Below are positions 8,931-18,122 of a stretch of 64,000 nucleotides of DNA, one piece after another. Below the pieces are notes generated by a model that searched no databases, had not been told where the DNA came from, and was given only the letters and a program-made list of their open reading frames with translations. Numbering within the stretch: position 1 is the stretch's first letter; every line of letters begins with the position of its first letter. Source of the DNA: Salipiger aestuarii (GTDB lineage Bacteria > Pseudomonadota > Alphaproteobacteria > Rhodobacterales > Rhodobacteraceae); the NCBI RefSeq assembly GCF_003259905.1, contig NZ_QLMG01000003.1, positions 116,745-180,744 on the forward strand, read 5' to 3'. The position numbers and the translations under genes are program-made.

Positions 8931-9437
8931 TCAGGGTGCTCTCCTGTGCCAGAGCGTAGGATCGACGTCATAGGCCACATAAAGGGGGTGTCGCGGGTGG
9001 CCGCCGCGTGTCAGCCCCAGCATGTGCACCGGCGCCGCAAGGTCGCCAGCGAGGCGTGGCCCCCGCCCCATGAACGCGCCGTGCACGCCCCATCCGGCAA
9101 CTGTCATGGCGGCCTCCTCGTGCCACTGGTGCACCAGCGCGTCATTCTCTGCGCCGATCGGGGCGTCGGCGCGCCGCAGATCGGCGGGACGCGTCGCGCG
9201 AAAGGCGAACAGGTTGGCGATGCGCATCGCCCCGAACCCCATGCGCCGTGCGCGCCGCTGGCACCGCTCGATCGTCGGATCGTTGCGCCGTTCGTCCGCA
9301 GTCGACGGGTTGAGCATGATCCACAGCAGCGTCCCGCCCGTTCCCCAGCGCCGTTCCAGCCCGAAGCGATAGCGCTCGCAGGGGGAATAGAGCGCGCGCG
9401 AAGTGACGCCCGCCTCGGTGTGATGTCTTTCGATCAT
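8931..9437 (-). CDS. DUF1643 domain-containing protein
   Basis: 168 residues matching DUF1643: W-I-M-L-N-P-S-T-A-D-E-R-R-N-D-P-T-I near residue 40, then R-M-G-F-G and I-A-N-L-F-A-F-R-A-T. The family is small and cytosolic; its biochemical role is not established. Divergent from the dehydratase gene starting at 9539, with about 100 bases between them for both promoters. Confidence 0.85.
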   Translation of the reverse strand: MIERHHTEAGVTSRALYSPCERYRFGLERRWGTGGTLLWIMLNPSTADERRNDPTIERCQRRARRMGFGAMRIANLFAFRATRPADLRRADAPIGAENDALVHQWHEEAAMTVAGWGVHGAFMGRGPRLAGDLAAPVHMLGLTRGGHPRHPLYVAYDVDPTLWHRRAP

Positions 9438-9538
9438 GGTGCCGCCTCATGCCTGTGCGCGCTGCCGGGCGCAACCGATTGACACCCCCCCGAGGTGGGC
9501 GCAGGTTCCGCCGACCCCATCACAAAGGACTCCGCGCC

Positions 9539-10507
9539 ATGGATATTGCCCGCATCGAAGCCGCCGCACAGCGTCTCGCCGGTCACGCCCGCCGGACGCC
9601 GCTGCTTGGCTCGCCGTTTCTCGACGAAATCGCCAGACGGCGGGTGCTGGTCAAGGCGGAATGCCTGCAACATACCGGCAGTTTCAAGTTTCGCGGCGCC
9701 TGGTCGGCGATTTCGGCCTTGCCGCCCGAGACCCGGGCCCGTGGCATCATCGCGTTTTCATCCGGCAACCATGCGCAAGGCATTGCGGCGGCGGCAAAAC
9801 TGCACGGCGTGCCTGCGGTGATCATCATGCCGTCCGACGCTCCGGCCGCCAAGGTGACAGGAACGCGGGGCCTTGGGGCCGAGGTTGTGCCCTATGACCG
9901 CGCCACCGAAGACCGCGACGCGCTGGGGGCGCGACTGGCACAGGAACGCGGCCTGGCGCTGGTGAAACCCTTCGATGACCCCGAGGTGATCGCGGGACAG
10001 GGAAGCTGCGGGCTGGAGATCGCCGAACAGGCCGCCGAGGCGGGAGTCACGCGCGCCGACGTGCTGGTGTGCTGCGGCGGCGGAGGGCTGACCTCGGGCA
10101 TCGCGCTGGCGCTTGAGGCGCGCGCACCGGGGCTGCGCGTGCGCCCTGCGGAACCCGAAGGGTTCGACGACGTGCGCCGCTCGCTGGCGTCGGGCCGGAT
10201 CGAACGCAACGCGGCGCTGTCGGGCAATATCTGCGACGCCATCGTCACGCCGCAACCGGGCAACCTGACCTTTCCGATCATGAAGCGTCTGTGCGGACCG
10301 GGCCTTGCAGTCACCGAAGACGAGGCATTGAGCGCCATGGCCCTTGCGTTCCGCCACCTGAAAATTGTCGCCGAACCGGGCGGCGCGGTGGCGCTGGCGG
10401 CGGCGCTGTTCCGGGGCGATGAACTGGAAGGCGATGCCGTGATCTGTACCGTGTCGGGCGGCAATGTCGATGCGGGCGTGTTCGCGCGCGCGCTCGTCCT
10501 TTTGTAG
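9539..10507 (+). CDS. Threonine/serine dehydratase (PLP-dependent)
   Basis: 322 residues, fold type II PLP enzyme. Visible are the Schiff-base lysine in G-S-F-K-F-R-G, the substrate loop S-S-G-N-H-A-Q-G, the phosphate-binding C-G-G-G-G-L-T-S-G and the C-terminal E-P-G-G-A-V-A-L-A-A. It has the single-domain length, without the regulatory ACT domain of IlvA, which suits a catabolic threonine/serine dehydratase or racemase. The ATG at 9539 begins M-D-I-A-R-I-E; upstream in-frame sequence is not family-like. Which amino acid it prefers cannot be read from sequence. Confidence 0.88.
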   Translation: MDIARIEAAAQRLAGHARRTPLLGSPFLDEIARRRVLVKAECLQHTGSFKFRGAWSAISALPPETRARGIIAFSSGNHAQGIAAAAKLHGVPAVIIMPSDAPAAKVTGTRGLGAEVVPYDRATEDRDALGARLAQERGLALVKPFDDPEVIAGQGSCGLEIAEQAAEAGVTRADVLVCCGGGGLTSGIALALEARAPGLRVRPAEPEGFDDVRRSLASGRIERNAALSGNICDAIVTPQPGNLTFPIMKRLCGPGLAVTEDEALSAMALAFRHLKIVAEPGGAVALAAALFRGDELEGDAVICTVSGGNVDAGVFARALVLL

Positions 10508-10515
10508 GCGGCGCA

Positions 10516-10959
10516 TCAGACGTCGGTGTCGATCCAGATCGTCACCGGCCCGTCGTTGACCAGCGATACCTGCATGTCGGCACCGAACCGCCCCGTGGCG
10601 ACCGGAACCCCCAGCCCTTGCAGATGGGCGGCGAACCGCTCGTAAAGCTGCTGGCCGTCTTCGGGCGCGGCGGCCGCGGAAAAGCCGGGACGATTGCCGC
10701 CGCGCGTGTCGGCGGCCAGCGTGAACTGGCTGACCACCAGCGCAGCCCCGCCCACATCCAGCAGCGACCGGTTCATCCGGTCCCGATCGTCGCGAAAAAC
10801 CCGCAGCTTCGAAACCCTGGCGGCAAGTTTTTCAGCCTCGGTGCCGGTGTCCCCGCGCATGGCGCAGACAAGGATCATCAGACCCGGCCCGATGTCACCC
10901 AGCACGGCCCCGGCAACGCTGACCCGCGCCTGGGTGACGCGCTGAACAAGCGCTCTCAT
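10516..10959 (-). CDS. dtd: D-aminoacyl-tRNA deacylase
   Basis: 147 residues. Hydrolyses D-amino acids (and glycine on tRNA-Ala) mischarged onto tRNA. Motifs: M-R-A-L-V-Q-R-V-T start, S-Q-F-T-L catalytic segment, N-R-P-G-F, and the cross-subunit Gly-cisPro motif in N-D-G-P-V-T. Its ATG overlaps the stop codon of the upstream sugar kinase (ATGA), so the two are translationally coupled. Confidence 0.95.
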   Translation of the reverse strand: MRALVQRVTQARVSVAGAVLGDIGPGLMILVCAMRGDTGTEAEKLAARVSKLRVFRDDRDRMNRSLLDVGGAALVVSQFTLAADTRGGNRPGFSAAAAPEDGQQLYERFAAHLQGLGVPVATGRFGADMQVSLVNDGPVTIWIDTDV

Positions 10960-11864
10960 ATGCCGTCGATCTCGGCATCCCAGGGCGGGTTGGCCCCGGC
11001 GCGCGACACGGTAACCGCCGCCGCCGCCGCCCCCAGCATCACCGCCGGGCCCAGATCGTCCAGCCTGGCCGCGCGCACTGCGGCGCGCGACAACAGCCCC
11101 GCCCGCCACAGCCCGGCAAGCAGCCCCGCGTTGAACGTGTCGCCCGCCCCAACGGTATCGACCACCTCGACCTTGCGCGCGGGAACCAGCAGTTCGCCCC
11201 GTGCCGAAACCGCCGAAATGCCTTCGGCCCCGCGCGTTTCCAGCACCAGCGCGGCGCCCGCGTCGATCAGCGCGGCGGGGGTGGTGCCCAGCCACTGCAT
11301 GTCTTCGTCGGAAATCTTGACGATGTCGGCGCGTGCCAGCATGGCCCACAGGCGGGCGCGGTAGCGGGCCTCGTCCGTGACAAAGCCGGGGCGGATGTTG
11401 GGGTCGATCATCACAAGGCGCTCGCCCGCGTCGGCGCACAGCGATGCGTAGGTCTCGGCACCCGGTTCGGACACAAGGCTGATACCGCCGAAAAACAGCG
11501 CCGCCACGTCATCGGGAAGCACCGGCAGATCCGCCCCGGTCAGCATCCGACCGGCGGTGTTTTCATCGTAGAACGCATATTGCGCATGTCCGTCCGTGAG
11601 TGTCACGAAGGCCAGCGTCGTGGGGCGGTCGCTGCGCGGCGCCAGCGCGGCATCGACCCGGCTTGCCGTCAGCGCGCCGGACAACACCTGCCCGAACAGA
11701 TCCGTGGACAGCCCGCCGAAATACCCCGCCGGCGCGCCAAGCCGGCCCAGCGCGATCGCGGTATTGAACACCGACCCGCCGGCCACGGGCACGAACGCCT
11801 GTTCGCCTGCGGTGGTGGCGCGCGGCAACATGTCGATCAGCGATTCTCCGCAACACAGGATCAT
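10956..11864 (-). CDS. PfkB-family carbohydrate kinase (fructokinase-like)
   Basis: 302 residues. Ribokinase fold with the N-terminal substrate motif [15 protein letters not shown] and the catalytic [12 protein letters not shown] near residue 245, whose last aspartate is the base. Phosphorylates a sugar in the cytosol; fructose is the common substrate for this length and motif set but is inferred. An almost perfect Shine-Dalgarno (AAAGGAGGT) precedes the ATG at 11864. Overlaps dtd by four bases. Confidence 0.9.
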   Translation of the reverse strand: MILCCGESLIDMLPRATTAGEQAFVPVAGGSVFNTAIALGRLGAPAGYFGGLSTDLFGQVLSGALTASRVDAALAPRSDRPTTLAFVTLTDGHAQYAFYDENTAGRMLTGADLPVLPDDVAALFFGGISLVSEPGAETYASLCADAGERLVMIDPNIRPGFVTDEARYRARLWAMLARADIVKISDEDMQWLGTTPAALIDAGAALVLETRGAEGISAVSARGELLVPARKVEVVDTVGAGDTFNAGLLAGLWRAGLLSRAAVRAARLDDLGPAVMLGAAAAAVTVSRAGANPPWDAEIDGI

Positions 11865-12347
11865 GGCCGGACCTCCTTTGAATGTTAGCGCCGCAATCTG
11901 CCCCGATCGGGGGCGCAGGGCAAGCGCAGAAAACCGCCGCGGTCGCTTCGGACTTGAGCGAGATCATGGCGCGTTGCGCCGCGCCGGCCTAACATCGGGG
12001 CGTGAAAGGAGAGGTTGCGCAGGTACACCGGTACCGTGGCGCGCTTTGGCACTGGCAGGATACGCCGCTCTTCGGGGCCTTACGGTACGCGCAAGGTTCG
12101 CCCACCGGCGCCCACGACATGCGGCGGGTCGCACAGAGGGCTAGGCCACCCGCAAGACCGCTTCTTCACGCAGGAGGAGCGCGACGATCATCCTTCCGGG
12201 AACACCGGGGTCCGCATGAGAGGTGCCGCGCAAGCGCGCCCGAGGAGCAAGCGGACCCAAGGTTCACGGAGGCGGTGGGAAAGGGCAACGAAAGGCGATG
12301 ATCCCCGTCTCGTCTTCCCCGCGTTCCTTTTCCGGGTCGTCGTGTAT
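11865..12347. other. Gene-free stretch with strong secondary-structure potential
   Basis: No protein can be supported. Long-range complementarities exist: GGGTCCGC near 12209-12216 with GCGGACCC near 12251-12258; the GATCATCCTT region near 12187-12196 with AAGGCGATGATC near 12291-12302; and ACCGGTACCGT near 12027 with ACGGTAC near 12083. This could be an unrecognised structured RNA gene. The hallmark motifs of RNase P RNA, SRP RNA and tmRNA were looked for on both strands and not found; a 6S RNA remains possible. Confidence 0.4.
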
Positions 12348-12371
12348 GGGGTGGGCAGCAATGCCCACCCC
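12348..12371. repeat. Perfect 10-bp inverted repeat
   Basis: GGGGTGGGCA (12348-12357) pairs with TGCCCACCCC (12362-12371) around GCAA. It lies 30 bases past the stop of the minus-strand zinc-ribbon gene and may act as a terminator, although no T-run follows. Confidence 0.6.
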
Positions 12372-12401
12372 TGTCCGTTCCGGCGTACCGGCGCGTCCGC
12401 C

Positions 12402-13487
12402 TTACTGACTGATCGCAAACACATACCCAACCGCCCCCGCGACGATCAGCCCGGCAATCACCGCCAGCGTGATTTTCCACGCCGACCAGGGCCGTTCCCC
12501 CTGCACCCGCCCGGTGGTGCCGTTGACGACAAAGCGAAACGTCTCGCCCTTGTACTTGTAGGCGGCCAGCCACACCGGCAGCAGCACATGTTTGAAGGTC
12601 ACGGCGGACACCTGCGTATCCAGCGCGCGGATGCGCTGCCGGTCGCCGCCGATGTCGAATTTCACGTCCCGTTCGATCTGACGATCCATGACGGCGCGCG
12701 CCTCGCGGTAGCCTTCGTCCAGATCGACCTGATAAACTTCGGCCCGGAAGCCGGCAAGAAATTCGGGGCGATAGGGTTCCATCCGCGTCAGGTCCCACGG
12801 CTGCAGCGCATCGGTGTATTTCTTCGGCAGGCTGCGCGAGGCCAGCACCAGCACATCGTCGAAAAACCGCGACACCCGCCCCGCCACCGACCGCCATCGC
12901 ACCTTGGCGACGCTGATCGTCTGTGTCTTGCCGTTGCGCACCACTTGTCGACGTTCGTGATAGACCGTACCGCGTTCGCCCCGGTAGGCGGTGGTGGACT
13001 GCGCATCGAACGTCCAGAACGGCACATAGATGCCCTGCATCTTGCGGCCCTTGCGGGCGTAATCCTGCAAGCCACCGGGCGCGAACCACAACCCGCCCAG
13101 CCAGTCGGTCATCGCCTGACGCGCCGTCGCCTCGTCCAGCGCAAAGGGCAACAGCCCGCGCGGCTTGATCTGGCGATGGGTGCCCGTGTCCGCCACCACC
13201 GGCGTCGCGCAGAACGGGCATTCCGAGGCATGGGTGTCGTGGTCGAATTCCACCTCTGCGCCGCAGTTGGAACATTGCGTGACACGCAGATCCTCCATTT
13301 CCTGCAGGGGCAGAAGGTTGTCGAGCGCCGCACGGAAATCGAGTTCGCGGATCGACCCGCCCCAGGGGCCGGCGTCTTCGACCGGCTTGACGTGACCGCA
13401 GTGGTCGCAGTGCAGCTCGCCCCTGGCGGGATCGAAACGGTAATCCGCCCCGCATTGTTCGCAGGGAAAGCGGTGGTCGTTGTTCAT
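12402..13487 (-). CDS. Double zinc-ribbon (TFIIB-type) membrane-anchored protein
   Basis: 361 residues. Two Cys4 zinc ribbons lie at the N-terminus: C-E-Q-C with C-D-H-C (~residues 9-30) and C-S-N-C with C-P-F-C (~72-95). A long unassigned domain follows, and a single C-terminal membrane helix (K-I-T-L-A-V-I-A-G-L-I-V-A-G-A-V) closes the protein. Relatives are often annotated as primosomal protein N' (replication factor Y) homologues, which the sequence does not support since no helicase motif exists. Probably belongs functionally to the upstream SPFH/TelA/XpaC locus on the same strand. Function unknown. Confidence 0.8.
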   Translation of the reverse strand: MNNDHRFPCEQCGADYRFDPARGELHCDHCGHVKPVEDAGPWGGSIRELDFRAALDNLLPLQEMEDLRVTQCSNCGAEVEFDHDTHASECPFCATPVVADTGTHRQIKPRGLLPFALDEATARQAMTDWLGGLWFAPGGLQDYARKGRKMQGIYVPFWTFDAQSTTAYRGERGTVYHERRQVVRNGKTQTISVAKVRWRSVAGRVSRFFDDVLVLASRSLPKKYTDALQPWDLTRMEPYRPEFLAGFRAEVYQVDLDEGYREARAVMDRQIERDVKFDIGGDRQRIRALDTQVSAVTFKHVLLPVWLAAYKYKGETFRFVVNGTTGRVQGERPWSAWKITLAVIAGLIVAGAVGYVFAISQ

Positions 13488-13607
13488 GCTGGCCCCTTCC
13501 GGATGCTCGGCTGATCTGCGCGCGCGGTCTGAACGGCGCGAGCCTAGGCGCGATAAAGCGCCAAGGAAACCCGGTTTTCCTGCCCAGCGCCACGGGTTAG
13601 GCTAGGG

Positions 13608-14210
13608 ATGACAACACAGGGAACCGGCGACGTGTCAAGATGGGCAGGCGCGGCAATCATCGCCGCAGTTTTTGCGTCGGGCATCCCGGCGGCAGCGACC
13701 GATGTGTCCTACAGCTTTGTCTGGCAGGGCGGGAACGGGCACGAAATGCGCGGGGCGATGTCCTTTGACAGCGCATTGATGACCGCCCCCGAAGTGTACG
13801 CCCGCGACCTGAGCTGTTTCGTCATCGAAGGCACACACAACGGAACGCCGATCGGACGCTGGGCGCTTGGGATGCTGAATGAACAGACCACATGGGCGCT
13901 GACGTTTCTGCCCCAGGATGCCGCGTTTGCGGTGTTCGGTCCCCGGCACATGATGCCACAGGCCTGGAACATGGATGGTTTCGGCACTGATTGCGGCGCA
14001 AGCGGTTTCGGATTCAACATCGGAAATGCGGCGCAGGATCTGTGCGTGGACGGACGGCTGGTCCTGGGTTCGCAAGTCGCCCCCGACCAACCCTTTCCGG
14101 CGACGCCCGACCCCTCGGTCCGGTTCCCCGCCGACGCCTGCCCGAGGCCGGACTTGATCGGGGCGCTGGATTTCAGGGCGCTCCGGGGGGCGGGGGCGGC
14201 ATCACGGTGA
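13608..14210 (+). CDS. Secreted protein of unknown function
   Basis: 200 residues with a signal peptide (hydrophobic A-G-A-A-I-I-A-A-V-F-A-S-G, cleavage near A-A-A-T-D). The mature part contains an aromatic-rich beta-type sequence with a possible disulfide (G-T-D-C-G near 125, L-C-V-D-G near 145). A GTG start at 13632 would place the signal peptide at the very N-terminus and is also possible. It is the only plus-strand gene inside the minus-strand locus and overlaps the SPFH gene tail to tail by 38 bases. I do not recognise the family. Confidence 0.65.
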   Translation: MTTQGTGDVSRWAGAAIIAAVFASGIPAAATDVSYSFVWQGGNGHEMRGAMSFDSALMTAPEVYARDLSCFVIEGTHNGTPIGRWALGMLNEQTTWALTFLPQDAAFAVFGPRHMMPQAWNMDGFGTDCGASGFGFNIGNAAQDLCVDGRLVLGSQVAPDQPFPATPDPSVRFPADACPRPDLIGALDFRALRGAGAASR

Positions 14211-15285
14211 AAAGCTGCGCCAGTTCGGCCACGTCTTCGGCCCGCTTCCAGCCGTCCTGACCCTGGGTCCACACGAAGGTGTCGCGCGACAGCCCGCCCT
14301 CGGACACCATGCGGCCCAGCCGCGCCTTGCTGAACGGGCCGGTGGTCTGACCGTTTGCGGCAAGATGCCAGACGTGTTCGACCGGCGGCGGCGGAGGGGG
14401 CGGCGGCGACGGGCGCGCGCCCCACGGCCCGGCCTGCGCCTGACCGGTCATCTGGGCGCCCATCGCCATGCCAAGTCCCGCCCCCAGGCCGGTGCCCATG
14501 GCGTTTCCGGCAGCGGACCCGACCTGCCCCAGCGCCTCGGCGGCCTGAAATTTCGTGTAGGCATCGAGATTGCCGATCACCCCCATCGAGGTCCGCCTGT
14601 CCATCGCCTTTTCCACCGCATCGGGCAGCGAGATGTTTTCGATGTACAATTCGGGCAGTTCCAACCCGTATTCCGCAATCGTCGACGAAATCCCCGTCGC
14701 CAGCATCTTGCCCAGATCCTGCGTGTTCGCGGCCATATCAAGCACCGGAATCCCCGACCCCGCGATCAGGCGCGAAAATTCCTGCACGATGATGTTGCGG
14801 ATCTGAAAGCTGATCTCATCGCTGGTAAATTCACCGTCGGTGCCGACGATTTCCGACAAGAAGCGGGCCGGATCGGCCACCCGCACCGAATAGGTGCCAA
14901 AAGCCCGCAGCCGCACCGGCCCGAATTCCGGATCGCGGCACATGATCGGGTTCTTCGTGCCCCATTTCAAACCGGGCATGCGCGTCGTGTTGACGAAATA
15001 CACCTCGGATTTGAAAGGCGAGCGGAAGCCGTGATCCCAGTGCTGCAGCGACGTCATCACCGGCATGTTGTTGGTTTCAAGCATGTAAAGGCCGGGGGTG
15101 AACACATCGGCAAGCTGGCCCTCGTGCACAAAGACCGCCGCCTGCCCTTCGCGTACGGTCAGCTTGGCGCCGTACTTGATTTCGTGCCCGTACCGCTCAA
15201 ATCGCCAGACCATTGTGTCGCGGCTGTCATCCACCCAGTGGATCACGTCAATGAACTGGCCCGAAAGGAAATCAAGAATGCCCAT
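14173..15285 (-). CDS. SPFH/band-7 domain protein with C-terminal GYF_2 domain
   Basis: 370 residues, related to virion-core/YdjI-like SPFH proteins. Residues ~1-250 form an SPFH domain (early V-W-R-F-E-R-Y-G-H-E-I-K-Y-G-A-K-L). A Gly/Met/Ala-rich segment and a run of eight prolines link to a GYF_2-type domain (W-H-L-A-A-N-G-Q-T-T-G-P-F ... D-G-W-K-R-A) that usually binds proline-rich peptides. It ends in another Pro5 stretch, a potential ligand for its own domain. SPFH proteins of this type co-occur with TelA, XpaC and zinc-ribbon proteins in membrane-stress loci, as here. Exact role unknown. Confidence 0.85.
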   Translation of the reverse strand: MGILDFLSGQFIDVIHWVDDSRDTMVWRFERYGHEIKYGAKLTVREGQAAVFVHEGQLADVFTPGLYMLETNNMPVMTSLQHWDHGFRSPFKSEVYFVNTTRMPGLKWGTKNPIMCRDPEFGPVRLRAFGTYSVRVADPARFLSEIVGTDGEFTSDEISFQIRNIIVQEFSRLIAGSGIPVLDMAANTQDLGKMLATGISSTIAEYGLELPELYIENISLPDAVEKAMDRRTSMGVIGNLDAYTKFQAAEALGQVGSAAGNAMGTGLGAGLGMAMGAQMTGQAQAGPWGARPSPPPPPPPPVEHVWHLAANGQTTGPFSKARLGRMVSEGGLSRDTFVWTQGQDGWKRAEDVAELAQLFTVMPPPPPGAP

Positions 15286-15386
15286 TACGGCCCCCGGTCA
15301 AAAATGCTGTCAGCGACCAACTTAACCACGCGCCGGCCGGGTACAAGCATTGCGCGTGCCAAATGCACGCTATCGGGCCGCCGCAA

Positions 15387-15830
15387 TCAGGCCGAGCGCG
15401 CCAGGGTCGCGGCGCGATCCCGCGCGCCAGAGACCATCAGGTCGCTGACGTAATCCAAAAGCTGGCCCCAGGCGTCGGCGTCCGCCACGTTCCAGTCGGC
15501 GACATGCTCTGCCAGCGTTTCGATCAGCGCGGCCTTGACCTGATCGTATTGCGCTTCGGTCACGCCGTATTCCGCATGCCGCGCGCCCATCACCTCGATT
15601 TCGGCCACGAGCATCTGCAAGTGGTCCAACGACTGGACAAGCACCAAAATCATGTCGAACAGCTTTTCCGACTGGCGCAGCATTCCGTCAGGTCCTTTGG
15701 GGAACATCCTGCGCGTTTCCGGCGCAAGCCGGAACAGGCGCGCATAGAAATCCATTGTCAGCCCGCTGTTCGCCATGCGCAGTCGCCCGACAGTGGACAG
15801 GATCTGCTGTTTTACCGCATCTTCGAACAT
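15387..15830 (-). CDS. Single-domain globin
   Basis: 147 residues, all-helical. The proximal haem histidine is visible in G-A-R-H-A-E-Y-G-V-T, the typical F-helix text of bacterial haemoglobins, preceded by L-D-H-L-Q-M-L-V. The C-terminal helices include A-D-A-W-G-Q-L-L-D-Y-V. Likely binds O2 or NO in the cytosol. AGGAGGG precedes the ATG at 15830. Lying inside the TelA/XpaC operon, it may serve detoxification or redox sensing; that is inference. Confidence 0.8.
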   Translation of the reverse strand: MFEDAVKQQILSTVGRLRMANSGLTMDFYARLFRLAPETRRMFPKGPDGMLRQSEKLFDMILVLVQSLDHLQMLVAEIEVMGARHAEYGVTEAQYDQVKAALIETLAEHVADWNVADADAWGQLLDYVSDLMVSGARDRAATLARSA

Positions 15831-15901
15831 ACGCTTCCCTCCTGCCGCAACTCCCGACGGGGATAGCGGCAAAACATGAAAGTCGCTTTAATCCAGTCGG
15901 G

Positions 15902-16876
15902 TCATGTTCCGCCCAAAAGCTCGGCGGCGCGCTGGCGCACGATGGGGCGCACCTGGTCCGCAGTCATCCCGGCGACGACGGCAGGGTCGTAAAGCAGCCG
16001 CAGCAGCATCTCGTCCTGCGTGGTCAGCAGCGCGAATTCGTCGTCATCGTTGAAGATCGAGGGCCGCGCGTTGGGGGAATCGTTGCCCAGCCCCAGCCCC
16101 TGCGCGATTTCCTCATGAACGCAGGACTGGCGCAGAAGATCGGGATGCTCGGACCGGATCACGGCGATGGCATCGCCGTAGGCATAGCCGCCGCGCTGTT
16201 CGGAAAACGCGATGACCAGGCAGTGGATCGAGCGCGGCAGGTCGTCGAAAATCTCCAGCGCGGAGGGGTTCACATCCGGCACCAGCGCCCGGATCCGGGG
16301 AGCAAGCGTGTCCTTGTCGTCCTCGGACATGAACAGCACATGAAAATTGGCGCCCCCGCCGGTGACCGAAATCGGATGCCCCGTCACGCGCGCAAGCCGG
16401 TTGATATACTGTATCACCATGTTGCTGTCGGTGGTGCGCTGATCGTCGGGCACATGATCGCCGAATTCGATGGTCACGCGAACGGGCTGTTCCCATTTCT
16501 TGATCTTCCCCAGCTTGCCGTCGGACGGGCGCAGCCCGGCGCCGCGCTCATATTCCTCAGCCAGGGCGATGCGTTCGAAATTGCGCAGCAGCATGGTGTC
16601 GGTGAACGGCGTGTCGGGGCCGCCGCCATCGGTGCGCAACAACCCCTGCGCCAGCAGGTCGGCCTGCACCCGCGCATAATAGGTTTCAAGGTCGCGGCTG
16701 GCCAGCGACTGGCTGCGCGGCTCGGGGGCGGGGGCCGGCGGCTCGGGCTCGGTCGGGCCGGGCCGCGCATGTGGCGGCACGGTGGTTTCGCGCGGGGCAA
16801 GGCTGGAAGTCTCGCAGGCCGCAAGGCCCGCAAGCGCAAGCGCGCACAGCGCGATATGGCGCAGCCCCGCGCGCAT
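15902..16876 (-). CDS. DUF2927 lipoprotein
   Basis: 324 residues. A lipoprotein signal peptide ends L-A-G-L-A-A-C (Cys about residue 21), followed by a proline-rich linker. The C-terminal DUF2927 domain shows S-C-V-H-E-E-I-A-Q-G-L-G-L-G-N-D-S, a zinc-protease-like H-E-E context, and D-D-E-F-A-L-L-T. The domain is thought to be peptidase-related but activity is not proven. Three bases separate it from telA, so it is in the same operon. Expected at the periplasmic face of a membrane. Confidence 0.85.
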   Translation of the reverse strand: MRAGLRHIALCALALAGLAACETSSLAPRETTVPPHARPGPTEPEPPAPAPEPRSQSLASRDLETYYARVQADLLAQGLLRTDGGGPDTPFTDTMLLRNFERIALAEEYERGAGLRPSDGKLGKIKKWEQPVRVTIEFGDHVPDDQRTTDSNMVIQYINRLARVTGHPISVTGGGANFHVLFMSEDDKDTLAPRIRALVPDVNPSALEIFDDLPRSIHCLVIAFSEQRGGYAYGDAIAVIRSEHPDLLRQSCVHEEIAQGLGLGNDSPNARPSIFNDDDEFALLTTQDEMLLRLLYDPAVVAGMTADQVRPIVRQRAAELLGGT

Positions 16877-16879
16877 GGG

Positions 16880-18082
16880 TCAGGCGGCTCCGGGCACGGC
16901 GGTGCCCGCAGTGTCGCCCACCCCGTCCTGCCGCGCCTTGGCCGAGGCGAGCGTATCGCGCAGATCGTGTTCCATCTTTTTCAGGTCATCTTCGGCCCTG
17001 GCACGGCGGGCCTTGCCCTCATCCGCGATGGCCAGGCTTTCCTGAATGGTGGCGATCAGGTCGGCATTGGCCTGTTTGACGGCCTCGATGTCGAACACGC
17101 CGCGTTCCATTTCGGTGCGGATCGCGGTGTTGCTTTCGCGCAGATTGGCTGCGTTGGACGTCAACAAATCGTTGGTCAGGTCGTTCGCCTCGCGCACCGC
17201 GGCAGCCGCTTCCGAGCTGCGCTGAACGGTGACAGCCTGGGCCAGTTGGGTTTCCCACAGCGGCACCGTGTTCACCAGGGTCGAGTTGATCTTGGTCACC
17301 AGCGACTTGTCGTTTTCCTGAACCAGCCGGATCGACGGCAGCGACTGCATTGTCACCTGCCGCGTCAGTTTCAGATCGTGCACCCGACGTTCCAGATCGT
17401 CGCGGGCGGCGCGCAGATCGCGCAGTTCCTGCGCCTTCATGACCTGGTCGTTTTCCGGCGCGGCATGCACCTCGGCGTCCTTTGCGGGAATGTCGACGGC
17501 ATCCAGTTCGGCCAGCTTGGCCTCGCCCGCCGCGATATACAGCGCCAGTTCGTCGTAAAACGACAGCGTCTTGTCATACAGCATGTCGAGCGACCTGATG
17601 TCCTTGAGCAGCACATGTTCGTGCTTCAGCAGATTGTCGGTGATACGGTCGATCTGGCTCTGCACCTCTTCGTAGCGCGCGGTGAACCTGGCGAAGGGCG
17701 CGGCCTTGCCCAGCAGCTTTTCCCACCAGCTTCGCTTGCGCCGCACGTCCAGTTCGTTGACCGAAAAGCCCCGGATCGAGGTCACCATGTCGCGCAGGGA
17801 ATCCCCCGCCGGGCCGACATCCTTGTTGCGCACGCCATCCAGCATCGCCTTCGAGATTTCCTGAAGCTCGGCCTGCGCGTGCGACCCGAAGGAGACGATG
17901 GAATTGGTGTCGTCCATGTCGATCTCGGCCATCCGCGACCGGATTTCCTCGCCCGCTTCGGGGCTGGCGTCGGCCAGCGGCACCACGGCCTGCGCATCGC
18001 CGGGTTCCGGCAGGATGACTGCGGTCACCTCATCGACCATCGCCACCGACTGCGCAGCGCTGGCCCTTACGTTCTCGGACAT
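16880..18082 (-). CDS. telA: TelA-family toxic anion resistance protein
   Basis: 400 residues, mainly helical and probably coiled-coil, with no membrane segment. The TelA/KlaA family is defined by tellurite resistance plasmids; chromosomal copies are linked to general envelope and chemical stress. Family text includes S-I-R-G-F-S-V-N-E-L-D, then W-W-E-K-L-L-G-K, and N-S-T-L-V-N-T-V-P-L-W. Located between an XpaC gene and a DUF2927 lipoprotein gene on the same strand, a known association. Tellurite resistance itself is not implied for this organism. Confidence 0.92.
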   Translation of the reverse strand: MSENVRASAAQSVAMVDEVTAVILPEPGDAQAVVPLADASPEAGEEIRSRMAEIDMDDTNSIVSFGSHAQAELQEISKAMLDGVRNKDVGPAGDSLRDMVTSIRGFSVNELDVRRKRSWWEKLLGKAAPFARFTARYEEVQSQIDRITDNLLKHEHVLLKDIRSLDMLYDKTLSFYDELALYIAAGEAKLAELDAVDIPAKDAEVHAAPENDQVMKAQELRDLRAARDDLERRVHDLKLTRQVTMQSLPSIRLVQENDKSLVTKINSTLVNTVPLWETQLAQAVTVQRSSEAAAAVREANDLTNDLLTSNAANLRESNTAIRTEMERGVFDIEAVKQANADLIATIQESLAIADEGKARRARAEDDLKKMEHDLRDTLASAKARQDGVGDTAGTAVPGAA

Positions 18083-18122
18083 CCGTTTTTCTCCCGACTG
18101 TATCTCTGTGGGGCCTTCACGC

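Noticed and set aside
12000..12340. RNase P RNA, SRP RNA or tmRNA
   Set aside because: The expected motifs (GAGGAAAGTCC of RNase P, the GGAAG tetraloop region of SRP, a T-loop and tag codons of tmRNA) are absent on both strands; kept only as an unidentified structured region.
12402..13487. Primosomal protein N' (replication factor Y)
   Set aside because: No helicase motifs; only the zinc ribbons resemble PriA, so the common annotation is misleading.
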